Made by a program: the position numbers and the translations under genes. Below are positions 8,253 through 18,454 of a stretch of DNA of 57,899 nt, piece after piece. Every line of letters begins with the position of its first letter. The stretch's first letter is position 1. Source of the DNA: Robiginitomaculum sp. (GTDB lineage: Bacteria > Pseudomonadota > Alphaproteobacteria > Caulobacterales > Maricaulaceae); the NCBI GenBank assembly GCA_021776615.1, contig JAJFFO010000025.1, positions 1 to 57,899 on the forward strand. The letters run 5' to 3'. Below the pieces are notes generated by a model. The model ran no database searches. It saw only the letters and a list, made by a program, of their open reading frames with translations, and was not told the DNA's origin.

Positions 8253-9509
8253 ATGAGTTTCACCAAACGAGAACTATTGGCGATGGCCGGTATTGGCGGC
8301 GCAGCCAGCATATTGGCGGCACCGATGAAAGCTCGCGCGCAAACTGCGGATGCACTCCCCAATCTGGCCAAAAATGCCCAACCCATCGGGGTTGAGGAAC
8401 GCCAGGCGCGGGTGCGCAAGGCGCAAAAACTCATGCAGAAACATGGCGTATCGGCGCTATTATTGGAGTCCGGGTCTGCCCTCGTTTATTTCACCGGCAT
8501 ACGCTGGTGGCAATCGGAACGCTATACCGGGGCCATCATCCCGGCGGAAGGCGATATCGCCATTATCACACCGTTTTTTGAAGAACCATCAATACGCGAA
8601 AGCATGACGTTTGGCGATGATGTGCGCACCTGGCACGAACACGAAAACCCGTTTGCCCTGGTCGCCGGGGTGCTGAAAGATCGCGGTCTTGAAGGTGGAA
8701 AATTGGCCATTGAAGAGCGGGTGCGGCACTTTATCGTTGATGGCGTACAAAAAGCCGCGCCAAATTTTGAAACTATCTCCGGCGCCCCAATCACCCGCGG
8801 CTGTCGCCTGTTCAAATCCGCCGCTGAGCTAAAGCTCATGCAGACGGCCAATGACATCACCATGGCCGCTTACAAATCGGTATATCCGCGCATCGAGGCC
8901 GGGCAATCTCCACGCGACATCTCTGCAATGATGAACCAAGCAACCCGCGAGCTTGGCGGCAGCCCAAAATTTGCCCTGGCTTTACTTGGCGAGGCCAGTG
9001 CCTACCCCCATGGCTCGGGCAAACCGCAAATGGTAAAAGAGGGTGAGATTGTGCTGATGGATTGTGGCTGCGAGGTCCATGATTACGAATCTGACATTTC
9101 GCGCACTTTCGTCATTGGTGAGCCGACCAAAAAACAAAAACAAGTATGGGCGACCGTAAAGCGCGGGCAGGAATTGGCTTTGGAAACCGCGCAAATCGGC
9201 ACGCAAGCTGGCAAAGTCGACGACGTGGTACGCGCCTATTATGAAAGCGAAGGCTATGGCCCGGGGTATAAAACGCCGGGACTTTCCCATCGCCTTGGCC
9301 ATGGCATTGGCATGGACGGCCACGAACCGGTGAACTTTGTCCATGGCGAAACCACGCCCTTAGCGAAAGGCATGTGCTTTTCCAACGAGCCGGGCATTTA
9401 TATCTTTGGCGCGTTCGGTGTGCGGTTGGAAGATTGCTTGTATATGACCGATAAAGGGCCTCAACTTTTCAGTGCTTTATCGCCATCCCTTGAAGCACCA
9501 TTTGGGTGA
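8253..9509 (+). CDS. M24-family Xaa-Pro aminopeptidase-like protein, Tat-exported
   Basis: 418 residues. The N-terminus FTKRELLAMAG followed by a hydrophobic Ala/Gly stretch to KARAQT is a Tat-type signal with KR instead of RR. The creatinase N-terminal domain (about 55-185) precedes the pita-bread metallopeptidase domain. Metal ligands are all visible: Asp in VLMDCG (about 269), Asp in YESDISR (about 281), His in GLSHRLGHG, Glu in SNEPGIY, Glu in RLEDCLY. It should bind two divalent metals and cleave peptides with Pro at P1', or a related substrate, in the periplasm. GGGGAG ribosome site 6 bases upstream of the start. Confidence 0.9.
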   Translation: MSFTKRELLAMAGIGGAASILAAPMKARAQTADALPNLAKNAQPIGVEERQARVRKAQKLMQKHGVSALLLESGSALVYFTGIRWWQSERYTGAIIPAEGDIAIITPFFEEPSIRESMTFGDDVRTWHEHENPFALVAGVLKDRGLEGGKLAIEERVRHFIVDGVQKAAPNFETISGAPITRGCRLFKSAAELKLMQTANDITMAAYKSVYPRIEAGQSPRDISAMMNQATRELGGSPKFALALLGEASAYPHGSGKPQMVKEGEIVLMDCGCEVHDYESDISRTFVIGEPTKKQKQVWATVKRGQELALETAQIGTQAGKVDDVVRAYYESEGYGPGYKTPGLSHRLGHGIGMDGHEPVNFVHGETTPLAKGMCFSNEPGIYIFGAFGVRLEDCLYMTDKGPQLFSALSPSLEAPFG

Positions 9510-9531
9510 TAAGCCGACGCATCAATGGCGC

Positions 9532-10395
9532 TCAAACGGTGAGGATTGGTAGTGCCTGATTTTTGGCAAGCTTGTCAAAAGTCATCAAATCCTTGGCTAA
9601 AGCCTCAAAATGTTTCAACGGCACCATATTCGGCCCGTCCGACGGCGCATTGTCAGGGTCAGGGTGGGTCTCGATAAACACTGCCGCCACACCTATGGAA
9701 ACCGCGGCACGAGCCAAAACGCCGACATATTCGCGCTGCCCGCCCGAGGATCCACCCTGCCCGCCAGGTTGTTGCACCGAGTGCGTCGCATCAAAAACCA
9801 CTGGCGCGCCGGTGGCTTTTAAAACTGGCAAAGCGCGCATATCGCTCACCAGCGTATTATAGCCAAAACTGGCACCGCGCTCGGTAACCATCACATTTGG
9901 ATTACCGGCATCACGAACTTTGGCGATAACATGCGCCATATCCCAAGGTGCAAGAAATTGCCCTTTTTTGATGTTTACCACCCGCCCGCTTGCCGCGGCC
10001 GCCAGCAAAAGGTCCGTCTGCCGACACAAAAATGCGGGGATTTGCAGGACATCGACAACTTCTGCGACCGGGGCGCAGTGGGCTGGCAAATGCACGTCGG
10101 TTAATATTGGCAGGCCAATCGATTCGCGAATTTCGGCGAGTATGGGCAGTCCTTTTTCTAATCCAACACCGCGTATTCCCGTTGCACTGGTGCGATTTGC
10201 TTTGTCAAAAGAGGTTTTAAATATCAATTTTATGTCGAGCCGGTCGGCAATTTCTTTTAATGCAGAGGCAACCTCTAAGGCATGACTGCGGCTTTCCAGC
10301 GCGCACGGCCCGGCAATAAAGGCAAGCGCAGAAGTATTACCTATTTGGATGTTCACATCCATTTGCCGGATTATATCTATAGTATGTGCATTCAT
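9532..10395 (-). CDS. kdsA: 3-deoxy-8-phosphooctulonate synthase (KDO-8-P synthase)
   Basis: 287 residues, full length. It condenses phosphoenolpyruvate with arabinose 5-phosphate to KDO-8-phosphate, the first committed step to the KDO of lipid A core, in the cytoplasm. Diagnostic segments include [70 protein letters not shown] and [12 protein letters not shown]. The enzyme has the usual TIM-barrel order of these motifs. Alone on its strand, divergent from the sugar epimerase gene downstream in the window; the roughly 220 bp between them should hold both promoters. Confidence 0.97.
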   Translation of the reverse strand: MNAHTIDIIRQMDVNIQIGNTSALAFIAGPCALESRSHALEVASALKEIADRLDIKLIFKTSFDKANRTSATGIRGVGLEKGLPILAEIRESIGLPILTDVHLPAHCAPVAEVVDVLQIPAFLCRQTDLLLAAAASGRVVNIKKGQFLAPWDMAHVIAKVRDAGNPNVMVTERGASFGYNTLVSDMRALPVLKATGAPVVFDATHSVQQPGGQGGSSGGQREYVGVLARAAVSIGVAAVFIETHPDPDNAPSDGPNMVPLKHFEALAKDLMTFDKLAKNQALPILTV

Positions 10396-10624
10396 GGATG
10401 GCGGGTCTCTCTTGGCGAAAAAACGACTAAAATTGTCAGGAACTTTATTGAACGGAAGATTGTGAAAGCCCTTTCATTTTTTGCAAGTCTTATTTACAAT
10501 GGATTTTTACATCGGGGCGTCATCTAGACCTATGCGTTAATCTGGGTTATGCATCTTTGACGAAAATAGGTGCTTAGCGCTAGGCCCTGCGCCGTGTCAG
10601 AGTATTAGGGGGAATTTGAGTCCA

Positions 10625-11788
10625 ATGGTTATGAGTACAACGTATGACCCTGAAGCAATATTAGGCCGTAAAGAACAAGATGTTGAGCTTGTTGCCCTTG
10701 GCACCCATTTAGCGGGAAAACGCGTATTGATCACCGGAGCAGCCGGAACCATAGGTTCGGCGCTTTCCCGTGCTGTCGCCGCCTCTGCACCGGCGTCATT
10801 GGTCGCTTATGATCACGACGAATATGGCCTTTATACCCTGCGTGGTAAATTGGGCGAATTACAGCCAAAATTGCAACGCCGTGTCGTCCTTGGCGATGTA
10901 CGCGACAAAGCCAGGCTTCGCCAGGTTTTTGAAGCAGAACGCCCGGAAATCGTATTCCACGTTGCCGCCCTCAAACATGTGGGCATGGTCGAAGAAAATC
11001 CGTCTGAGGGGGCCGCAACCAATGTACTAGGAACCCGAAACACTTCCGACGCTGCGCGCGAATTTGGCGCTGAAGCCTTGGTTTTGATTTCAACGGACAA
11101 GGCGGTTCGCCCGCATAATATGATGGGCGCCACCAAGAAAATTGCTGAAAAATTGTGCCGCGCACGAGATATGGATGCGAATTCAAAAACCCGGCATATC
11201 GTGGTTCGTTTTGGCAATGTTTTTGGCTCGTCTGGGTCGGTGGTGCCACTTTTTGCGCACCAGATTGAGCGCTGCTTGCCGGTGACCATAACTCACCCGG
11301 AAGTTGCCCGCTATTTTATGACCGAGCGCGAAGCGGTCTCACTGGTGCTGGAAGCCCTGCAAATCGGGGTTGAAGACCCGCAAAGCCGCGGCGGATTGTT
11401 TTTTCACGATATGGGGCCCGGCGTGCTTATCGCCGATATTGCCCGCCGGATGATTATCAGCCAGGGGCTGCGCCCCAATGTTGATATCCCGATTGTGATT
11501 ACCAAATTGCGTGCCGGTGAGAAAATTACCGAAGCGCTGCTTGCTCCGGGAGAAACTGCAGAATCAACCCGTTCCAACCAGGTAGCCTTGGCGCGCGGAG
11601 CAATTGATAGCAATCAGATCGCCCTGACCTTGAACGGGTTAGAATCGGCTTGCCGGTTGAGCGATGAAGTCGCCGTGCGCCGAATGCTGTATAATTACAT
11701 TCACATTGATGCGGACACGCCAACCCAAATCAATGTTCGCAGCGCAAATAAAGCAACGGCGAAAGCGGTGGAAAGCGGCAAGTCCTGA
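10625..11788 (+). CDS. soluble NDP-sugar 4,6-dehydratase/epimerase (CapD/PseB-like)
   Basis: About 387 residues of extended SDR fold. NAD(P) site LITGAAGTIGSALSR (about residues 35-50), VVLGDVRDKARL, the HVAALKHVGMVEENP segment typical of polysaccharide CapD proteins, ISTDKAVRPHNMMGATK in place of the classic YxxxK (as in UDP-GlcNAc 4,6-dehydratases), and VRFGNVFGSSGSVVP. Long CapD proteins have N-terminal membrane helices; they are absent here, as in PseB/FlaA1. Likely acts on UDP-GlcNAc in glycan synthesis. Upstream TTG 10616 is in frame, but ATG 10625 is better spaced from AGGGGGA (10607-10613). Convergent with the next gene, 2 bp apart. Confidence 0.8.
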   Translation: MVMSTTYDPEAILGRKEQDVELVALGTHLAGKRVLITGAAGTIGSALSRAVAASAPASLVAYDHDEYGLYTLRGKLGELQPKLQRRVVLGDVRDKARLRQVFEAERPEIVFHVAALKHVGMVEENPSEGAATNVLGTRNTSDAAREFGAEALVLISTDKAVRPHNMMGATKKIAEKLCRARDMDANSKTRHIVVRFGNVFGSSGSVVPLFAHQIERCLPVTITHPEVARYFMTEREAVSLVLEALQIGVEDPQSRGGLFFHDMGPGVLIADIARRMIISQGLRPNVDIPIVITKLRAGEKITEALLAPGETAESTRSNQVALARGAIDSNQIALTLNGLESACRLSDEVAVRRMLYNYIHIDADTPTQINVRSANKATAKAVESGKS

Positions 11789-11790
11789 GC

Positions 11791-12753
11791 TTAGCTCAAC
11801 ATAAACTCCCAAATTTCATCCGAGTAATAGAATAAGCGGCTTTCCCGCGGTAGGCCGATGACATCCGGGTCCTTTCGCAAACGCTCCATGGCGCGCAATC
11901 TGTCGGAGAAGGCTTTTTCCGTGAGCTTTATGACTTTGCGGGGAATTTGGGCGCGTAGTAGAATATCCGTTGACTGCCCCAGAATTTCCTTCGAGCCGCC
12001 AATATATTGCCCCTCCAACGCCGCTTTGCACGATATCATTTCTGACACACCTTTAAATACCGACACTTCGCGATAGTGATCCAGCGTATTGACGACAAAA
12101 TCCAATTCTTCACGCAATGCTGGATGTTGCAGATATATTGCTTTGGCCGCCAGAAACCGTTCTTCTATTTCCGCTTTCAATCCCGCATCACCTTCAATCA
12201 CGAAAATCAGGTCAATATCAGAGCCGCGGACCAATTTTCCGGTTGATCGCTCTGGCCGCGGTACTAAATGCGCCATATTTCGACACACATCGCCAGCAAT
12301 CAAAATGCCGGTGCGCTCCAATACATCCGGGCTCAATGTTTCTTCTATGATTTGCCGCGCAATATCCCGCTTCTCGTCCGAAATTCTCACATGTTCCGCC
12401 CGAGATTTCTGTGCATCGGCATTTGCCTGTTCGAGATTGGGTAAGGTAGACACGCGGTTATAGGTCAAAAAATCCCTTAATATTGAAGGACTAAGACGCG
12501 CCAAGCCTTCAATTTTTTTATCAATACGAAGGTAATAATGCCCGAACGGCGTGGTGTATATTTTATCGCTATTGTGGCAGGTGCGCCAAATTTCGAAATA
12601 GCGATTGCCCAATTGCTCCGCAATTTCCACGCCCAGCACCGAGCTGTTATCAGCCAAGATTTCCAGAATATCAGCTTCCAAGGCTTTATCCAGCATTTGC
12701 ATATACTCCCAATGGCGGCCCCAATGTCGGCAGAGGTATGTGTATGATGGCAT
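11791..12753 (-). CDS. nucleotidyltransferase-fold protein of unknown role
   Basis: About 320 residues with the Pol-beta-type nucleotidyltransferase signature: ILIAGD, then after about 20 residues RGSDIDLIFVIEGD (about 176-190), and a third acidic strand EELDFVV (about 217). This pattern is typical of enzymes that transfer NMP groups to proteins, RNA or small molecules. The N-terminal 150 residues (HWGRHWEYMQMLDKALEADI and on) and the C-terminal IPRKVIKLTEKAFSDRLRAM region match nothing I recognise. No adjacent HEPN partner is evident. Start ATG 12753 (MPSYTYLCRHWG) preferred over 12792. Catalytic acids appear intact. Confidence 0.55.
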   Translation of the reverse strand: MPSYTYLCRHWGRHWEYMQMLDKALEADILEILADNSSVLGVEIAEQLGNRYFEIWRTCHNSDKIYTTPFGHYYLRIDKKIEGLARLSPSILRDFLTYNRVSTLPNLEQANADAQKSRAEHVRISDEKRDIARQIIEETLSPDVLERTGILIAGDVCRNMAHLVPRPERSTGKLVRGSDIDLIFVIEGDAGLKAEIEERFLAAKAIYLQHPALREELDFVVNTLDHYREVSVFKGVSEMISCKAALEGQYIGGSKEILGQSTDILLRAQIPRKVIKLTEKAFSDRLRAMERLRKDPDVIGLPRESRLFYYSDEIWEFMLS

Positions 12754-12895
12754 TGTCCTATTCGAAACGCCAGCATCGGGCCGGTAGACCACTTTATTGC
12801 CTGAGCATTGCGCCCGCGTTACCGCGAATTAAGTCGCGATTTTCGTAAATAGCGGATAAAAGGGTGTCATCACAGATTGGATTGAGAAGTACACC

Positions 12896-14077
12896 ATGTC
12901 GAAGACCTTAATTGTCACCGCCGCTTTTGGGCTGGGTGTTTTTGCCAGCGCCGCCACACCAGGCGCTGCAACGGAAGATTTGCTACGCCATATTGGATTT
13001 GGCGGCATTTGCGCCGATTGCGACCTTTCGGGCAAGGACCTTTCCGAAGCGGTTATGCATGGTGCCAGTTTTCCGCGGGCGAATTTTACCGGCACCAAAT
13101 TAATTGACGCCGAGATTAGAGGGGCCAATTTTGGCCGCGCAATATTTCGGCGCGCCGATTTGTCCGACGCCCTGCTTGAAGGCTCCAATTTTGCCCAATG
13201 CGACTTCACCGGCGCAAAATTGGATGACATTGAGGCGCGCGGCATAAATGCGTCCCATGCGGTGCTCGATGGCGTCCAAGGCAGAGACGCTGAATTTACC
13301 GGCTCAAACTTCACCCATGCCAGCATGGTTGGTGCTAAATTCTCCGGTTCTGAATTTGACCGCAGCGACCTTAGCCACGCCGATCTTTCAAAGGCGGAAC
13401 TATCAGGCACCAGCATGGAACGCACCAAATTGCGTAATACCCGTTTTGATGGTGCAGACTTAACCGATGCCTCTTTTGAAGGTGCTAATTTAACCAATGC
13501 AGAATTTGGCCGCGCCGAGTTGAGCGGCGCTGTATTTGAACGCGCTATTTTAATAAATGCCGACCTTTCCAGGGCACGCGGGCTGCAACAGGACCAAATG
13601 GATGAAGCCTGCGGCAATGGCAAAACTAATTTGCCGACAGGCATCAAACTGATCGATTGCGACCAGGTTGATTGGGCGATCGAGCAGATGCGTGACGGAG
13701 AGAGTAGCTATAATTATGGCTTTTCGCTGAACCTGTCCGACGAAGATCGAAAGGTTATCGTCGACGCCACCAAACTCGCCGTAAATGAGTCGCGTCACGC
13801 CTTTCAAAAAGCAAGAATCGCATTCGTCGAAGCTATGGAAGATGGCGAGTTTCCCAAAATTGTCGAAGAATTGGAAGGTCTCACCTTGGAGTGGTCGAAT
13901 GACGAGCATGAGCGCAGCAGCGACCAACGCGCTTTGTCCCGTGCCCAAAACATTCTGGAAGGCCTTGATCTGGATGACAGAAGCGCCCAGCGGTCGCTAG
14001 AGCTTGCCATGCGCTCATTAGAGAAAGCACAGGACGCCTTGGCCAAACATGACGACCAGCTGGCTGACCGGGAATAG
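12896..14077 (+). CDS. secreted pentapeptide-repeat protein with C-terminal helical region
   Basis: 393 residues. Signal peptide at about 1-26 (cleavage near PGAATED). From about residue 35 to 230 there are many A(D/N)(L/F)xx repeats (LSGKDLSEAVMHGASFPRANF, FRRADLSDALLEGSNFAQCDF, DGADLTDASFEGANLTNAEF), predicting a long right-handed quadrilateral beta helix. The C-terminal 130 residues are charged and helical (QRSLELAMRSLEKAQDALAK), probably coiled coil. Exported pentapeptide proteins with such a tail have no firm function. Two cysteines near residue 41-44 (CADC) follow the signal. Start has no rival. Confidence 0.8.
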   Translation: MSKTLIVTAAFGLGVFASAATPGAATEDLLRHIGFGGICADCDLSGKDLSEAVMHGASFPRANFTGTKLIDAEIRGANFGRAIFRRADLSDALLEGSNFAQCDFTGAKLDDIEARGINASHAVLDGVQGRDAEFTGSNFTHASMVGAKFSGSEFDRSDLSHADLSKAELSGTSMERTKLRNTRFDGADLTDASFEGANLTNAEFGRAELSGAVFERAILINADLSRARGLQQDQMDEACGNGKTNLPTGIKLIDCDQVDWAIEQMRDGESSYNYGFSLNLSDEDRKVIVDATKLAVNESRHAFQKARIAFVEAMEDGEFPKIVEELEGLTLEWSNDEHERSSDQRALSRAQNILEGLDLDDRSAQRSLELAMRSLEKAQDALAKHDDQLADRE

Positions 14078-14134
14078 CCCCCCACCCTTTTTCGAGTATT
14101 GACCCTTGAGTATTGGCTCTGGAGGCTTGGCCGC

Positions 14135-15952
14135 TTAAGCCTTTGGTTTTGGTTCTGGCGGCGGCACTGAGCGGATGTGCAATTCTTTGAGCTGAGCATC
14201 GGAAACACTGTTCGGTGCCTGCATCATCAAATCTTGCGCTTGTTGATTCATCGGGAACAAAATCACTTCGCGGATATTTTCAACACCGGCGAGCAGCATA
14301 ACAATGCGATCAATACCCGGTGCAATGCCGCCATGCGGCGGTGCGCCATAGCGAAACGCATTCAGCATACCGCCAAATTTATCCTCAACCACATCAGCAC
14401 CATAGCCGGCCATGTTAAAGGCCTTGAGCATAATTTCTGAGCGGTGGTTACGAATAGCGCCAGACGACAGCTCAACCCCATTACACACAATGTCATACTG
14501 ATAAGCGAGAATGTCGAGCGGATCCATAGTCTCCAATGCCTGCATGCCCCCTTGCGGCATGGAGAATGGGTTATGCGAGAAATCAATGCGCTTTTCGTCT
14601 TCATTCCACTCAAACATTGGAAAATCGACAATCCAGCAAAACCGGAACACGTCTTGCTCGATCAGGTCGAGATCTGCGCCAATTTTTGCCCGCGCAGCAC
14701 CGGCCAGCTTTACCGCATCACCGGTCTTGCCCGCAGAGAAAAACAAGCCATCGCCCACAGAAATACCGGCGCGCTCGGCAATTGCCATCAGCGCTTCAGG
14801 AGAGAAAAACTTGGCGATCGGCCCGGTGGCGGTTAATGGCTGCCCGGCATCTTCGGCGCTAACAAAGCGCATATAACCGAGGCCCGGCGCCTGCATTTCT
14901 TTTTTCGCCCAGCTATCCATTTTATCAAAGAAGCTGCGCGGGTGTTCGCCGGTCTTCGGGGCCGGGATTGCCCGCACCACACCGCCGCCTTCGACAATTT
15001 TTTTGAACACGCCGAGGGTCACATCATCGCGTGAAACCAGATCAGAAACGTCGCAAATCTCAAACGGAATACGCAAATCCGGCTTATCAGTGCCGTATTT
15101 CAGCATGGCTTGCGCATAGGGAATGCGTTCGAATGCCTCGTCGGGCACATGCCGATCACCGGCGAACTCCTTAAATACACCATGCAGAACCGGCTCAATA
15201 GCGTTAAACACGTCTTCCTGGGTGCAAAAGCTCATTTCCATATCGAGCTGGTAAAACTCGCCGGGGCTGCGATCAGCGCGGCTGTCTTCATCACGAAAAC
15301 AAGGCGCGATCTGAAAGTATTTATCGAAGCCCGAAACCATAATCAGCTGTTTGAACTGCTGCGGGGCTTGCGGCAGCGCGTAAAATTGCCCCGGATGCAT
15401 ACGCGATGGCACCAAAAAGTCACGCGCACCTTCAGGTGAGGAAGCAGTCAGGATTGGTGTTTGAAACTCGGTAAAGCCCTGCCCGATCATGCGCTGGCGA
15501 ATCGATGAAATAATCTTTGAGCGCAGTAAAATATTGGCGTGCAGCCCTTCGCGGCGCAAGTCTAGATACCGGTGGGTCAGGCGAATATCTTCGGGATAAT
15601 CCGGCTCACCGAAAACCGGCAATGGCAATTCAGCCGCTTCGGACAGTATTTCGACATCGCTGACCTGCATTTCCACGGCACCGGTCGGCAAACCGTCATT
15701 CACCGTTTCGTCGCTGCGCGCCACCACGGTCCCGGTGACCGAGACAACGCTTTCGACGCGCATACGCTCCAAAATGGCGAAATGCGGGTTTTCCGGCAAC
15801 AATACACATTGGGTCAGGCCAAAATTATCACGCAGATCGACAAATAATAATCCGCCGTGGTCGCGTTTACGGTGCAACCAACCCGCCAAACGAACGGTTT
15901 TGCCAACGTGTTCACGGCGCAATTCGCCGCAAGTATGGGTGCGATAAGCGTG
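14135..15952 (-). CDS. aspS: aspartyl-tRNA synthetase (bacterial type)
   Basis: About 605 residues, the full bacterial length with the GAD insertion domain. Ligates Asp to tRNA-Asp (and possibly tRNA-Asn if this lineage uses GatCAB). The OB-fold anticodon domain covers about 1-110 ([34 protein letters not shown]), class II motif 2 is [19 protein letters not shown], and motif 3 is [15 protein letters not shown] near the C-terminus. ATG 15952 is the conserved start; the longer reading at 15967 adds MRVL only. The C-terminus is Pro-rich (PPPEPKPKA). Confidence 0.97.
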   Translation of the reverse strand, partial: HAYRTHTCGELRREHVGKTVRLAGWLHRKRDHGGLLFVDLRDNFGLTQCVLLPENPHFAILERMRVESVVSVTGTVVARSDETVNDGLPTGAVEMQVSDVEILSEAAELPLPVFGEPDYPEDIRLTHRYLDLRREGLHANILLRSKIISSIRQRMIGQGFTEFQTPILTASSPEGARDFLVPSRMHPGQFYALPQAPQQFKQLIMVSGFDKYFQIAPCFRDEDSRADRSPGEFYQLDMEMSFCTQEDVFNAIEPVLHGVFKEFAGDRHVPDEAFERIPYAQAMLKYGTDKPDLRIPFEICDVSDLVSRDDVTLGVFKKIVEGGGVVRAIPAPKTGEHPRSFFDKMDSWAKKEMQAPGLGYMRFVSAEDAGQPLTATGPIAKFFSPEALMAIAERAGISVGDGLFFSAGKTGDAVKLAGAARAKIGADLDLIEQDVFRFCWIVDFPMFEWNEDEKRIDFSHNPFSMPQGGMQALETMDPLDILAYQYDIVCNGVELSSGAIRNHRSEIMLKAFNMAGYGADVVEDKFGGMLNAFRYGAPPHGGIAPGIDRIVMLLAGVENIREVILFPMNQQAQDLMMQAPNSVSDAQLKELHIRSVPPPEPKPKA

Positions 15953-16079
15953 CATAAGAACTCTCAATAAATTAGGCCTTGATGGGATTTGCCCCGAAGC
16001 CGCGCCAATGAAGCGGATTTGCCGCCAATGTCAATTGGCTGGGGCAGAAACCCGCACAGCTTCACGCTTCGATTACCCC

Positions 16080-17951
16080 CTAACTCTTAACCTTCACATA
16101 GCGCCCCGGCGCGTCTTCAATGGGTTTTAATGCACCATCGCCGGGCTTGCGCGCATACATTTTCTTGCCGGATCGACGGCTAAGCCATTTGTGCCAATCG
16201 GGCCACCATGACCCCTCATGTTCCACCGCTTCCGCCAGCCATTCATCGGCGGTGTCTGGCAAGGCTTTATTCGTCCAATGTTGATATTTTTGCGCGGCAG
16301 GGGGATTGATAACCCCGGCAATATGGCCAGATCCGGCCATGGTGAAGCGAACTTTATCATTTTGCGCACCGCCATAAAGCCGCGCCCCCCGATACACGGA
16401 ATCGTAAGGCGCAATATGGTCATCACGCGACGATTGCACATACATCGGAATATCAATTTGTTTGGGGTCCAGCGTCACCCCGCCCAACACCATTTCCCCC
16501 TTGGCAAAAGCGTTAAGGCGGTAAAACTGGTTGAGGTAAAACAAGTGCAAGGCCTTGGGCATACGAGTTGAATCGGCGTTCCAAAACAACAAATCAAAGG
16601 CTCGCGGGCTGCGGCCCAACATGTAATTTGAGATAACATTGGACCAAATCAGATCGTTTGAACGCAGCATGTTAAAAGTCTCGGCCATGGCGCTGCCATC
16701 CAAAACACCGCCCGCCTCGTCCATTTTACGCACCACTTCGGCAATGCCCGTTTCATCGCAAAATACCAAAAGATCGCCGGCGGCAGAAAAATCAGACTGC
16801 GCGGCAAAAAAGGTTGCTGAACCAATGCGATTATCGCCCTTGGCAGCCATATGCGCCAAGGTCGCCGCCAACAACGTACCGCCAATACAATAACCGACCG
16901 CATTGACCTTTTCTTCTCCGGTTGCCTGGGTGATGGCATCCAAAGAAGCGTAAATACCATCTTGCATATAGTCTTCAAAATTCTTGTCTTTGAGGCTGGC
17001 ATCGGGGTTTACCCACGATACTACGAACACCGTATAGCCTTTATCCGTCAGCCAACGGATCATTGATTGTTCGGCGCGCAGGTCCAAAATGTAATACTTA
17101 TTGATCCACGGCGGAAAAATCACCAACGGCCGACTATAGGTAGTTTCGGTGCTGGGCTCGAATTGCAGTAATTGCAAAATTTCATTCTCGAACATCACTT
17201 TGCCCGGTGCCGTTGCCACATCCTTGCCAATTTCAAAGGCCTCGGTATCGGTCTGGCTAACTTTCAAAGACCCGCCGCCGCTTTTCATGTCGCGGGCGAA
17301 ATTCTCCATACCTTTTTTTAAATTATCACCTTCGCTTTGCATCGTGGCGCGCAAAACCTCGGGATTGGTCATAGCGAAATTGGTCGGCGCAAAAGCATCG
17401 GTCATTTGTTGGGTAAAAAAGGCGACTTTCTTTTTGGTTTTTGGATCAACATCCTGCGCGTTCGCCACCAGATCATTTAGCCAGTTTGAGCTTAGCAAAT
17501 AGGATTGCTTGATAAGATCAAATGTCGGGTTTTCCGACCAATCCGGCGCACGCCACCGCCGATCACCGGCGGCCGGCTTTATGGCGTCTTCAGTCTCTTC
17601 ACCGGCGGCCCGCTGCATGGCATTGGCCCACAAAGCGCTATAACCCTGCCACAAATCGGTTTGGGCTTTGAGCACAGCATCCGGGTTAGCGACTATTTTG
17701 CTAAAAACTTCTTTAAAATCTGGGGCCAGACCAAAAGGGTCGGGATTGGGTGGCTCCATAGCCTCCGCAGGATTGGCAATTGTCTCGGGCATCAGCCCTG
17801 TCGCCAGCCCTTGGGCGCGCATGCCGGCATCAAACATGGCCTTGGAAAATGCCTCAAAATTGGCAAGCCCGGTGGCCACCATTTCATCTGCCCCCGCGTT
17901 CTTTGAACGTTTATCTTTGCTCTTTGGGCCTTCATCTTTTTTGTCTGGCAT
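16080..17951 (-). CDS. phaC: class I poly(3-hydroxyalkanoate) synthase
   Basis: About 623 residues. Polymerises 3-hydroxyacyl-CoA on the surface of PHA granules. The lipase-like box GYCIGG holds the catalytic Cys (about residue 354); the Asp is in SRDDHIAPYDS and the His in GSGHIAGVINPP. The N-terminal PhaC_N domain includes SYLLSSNWLNDLV and PGKVMFENEILQLLQF. Start ATG 17951 (MPDKKDEG) is chosen because GGAG lies 6 bases upstream; the longer reading from 18032 has no such site. The lysine-rich first 30 residues are typical variation. No phasin, phaA or phaB neighbour is present. Confidence 0.96.
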   Translation of the reverse strand: MPDKKDEGPKSKDKRSKNAGADEMVATGLANFEAFSKAMFDAGMRAQGLATGLMPETIANPAEAMEPPNPDPFGLAPDFKEVFSKIVANPDAVLKAQTDLWQGYSALWANAMQRAAGEETEDAIKPAAGDRRWRAPDWSENPTFDLIKQSYLLSSNWLNDLVANAQDVDPKTKKKVAFFTQQMTDAFAPTNFAMTNPEVLRATMQSEGDNLKKGMENFARDMKSGGGSLKVSQTDTEAFEIGKDVATAPGKVMFENEILQLLQFEPSTETTYSRPLVIFPPWINKYYILDLRAEQSMIRWLTDKGYTVFVVSWVNPDASLKDKNFEDYMQDGIYASLDAITQATGEEKVNAVGYCIGGTLLAATLAHMAAKGDNRIGSATFFAAQSDFSAAGDLLVFCDETGIAEVVRKMDEAGGVLDGSAMAETFNMLRSNDLIWSNVISNYMLGRSPRAFDLLFWNADSTRMPKALHLFYLNQFYRLNAFAKGEMVLGGVTLDPKQIDIPMYVQSSRDDHIAPYDSVYRGARLYGGAQNDKVRFTMAGSGHIAGVINPPAAQKYQHWTNKALPDTADEWLAEAVEHEGSWWPDWHKWLSRRSGKKMYARKPGDGALKPIEDAPGRYVKVKS

Positions 17952-18043
17952 GCCGTTCTCCAATTGCTGTTTCAATGGTGGCATATCACCGCGGTCAAGT
18001 GTAGTAAGGATGCTAATGTTTTTCCGACTCATATGGTGACGTT

Positions 18044-18403
18044 TTGCATAAACAAATTCGCATCCTCCTCCCCGCTTTAAGCCTGCTTGTTAGCGCTTGC
18101 CAGTCTTCAATCCCTTTTTACACCAAGGAAGCGCAGGAACCCGAATGGTATCAGGTCAAGGCCGCTGACGCCGATGCGCAAGGATACCCCTCGGCGCGGG
18201 CTGTTCCACAACGTCCGCAAGACCTGATGCCGTTGGATCAGCGCGAAGCAAAGGCCAAAGAGCTGGAGAGAATTGGCGCCCAAGTGCGCGAAGACCCGCG
18301 GGCCAAGTTGGAAAACGGCGAGGCACAAGACCCGGAAGCTTTCGCGCAGCAAGCACGCGAAGAAACCATTGTGCCACCAATTATTGAGCGTGACGACCAA
18401 TAG
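18044..18403 (+). CDS. small outer-membrane-type lipoprotein
   Basis: 119 residues with a clear lipoprotein signal ending LVSAC (Cys about residue 19). The mature part is hydrophilic, Pro/Gln/Glu rich and without a known domain (YTKEAQEPEWYQVKAADADA). The only fitting start is TTG 18044. Divergent from phaC with about 90 bp between; 51 bp upstream of the aminotransferase. Resembles small lipoproteins often found in alphaproteobacteria, but I cannot name a family. Confidence 0.7.
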   Translation: MHKQIRILLPALSLLVSACQSSIPFYTKEAQEPEWYQVKAADADAQGYPSARAVPQRPQDLMPLDQREAKAKELERIGAQVREDPRAKLENGEAQDPEAFAQQAREETIVPPIIERDDQ

Positions 18404-18454
18404 CAATGAACGGGCAATAGCAATAAGCGGACAACAGGAATAAGCAGGCGCGAC

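Noticed and set aside
12829-13647. Long minus-strand open frame (272 codons) opposite the pentapeptide gene
   Set aside because: It mirrors the periodic repeats of the pentapeptide gene (low-complexity Ser/Ala/Arg), has no domain, and lacks a ribosome site.
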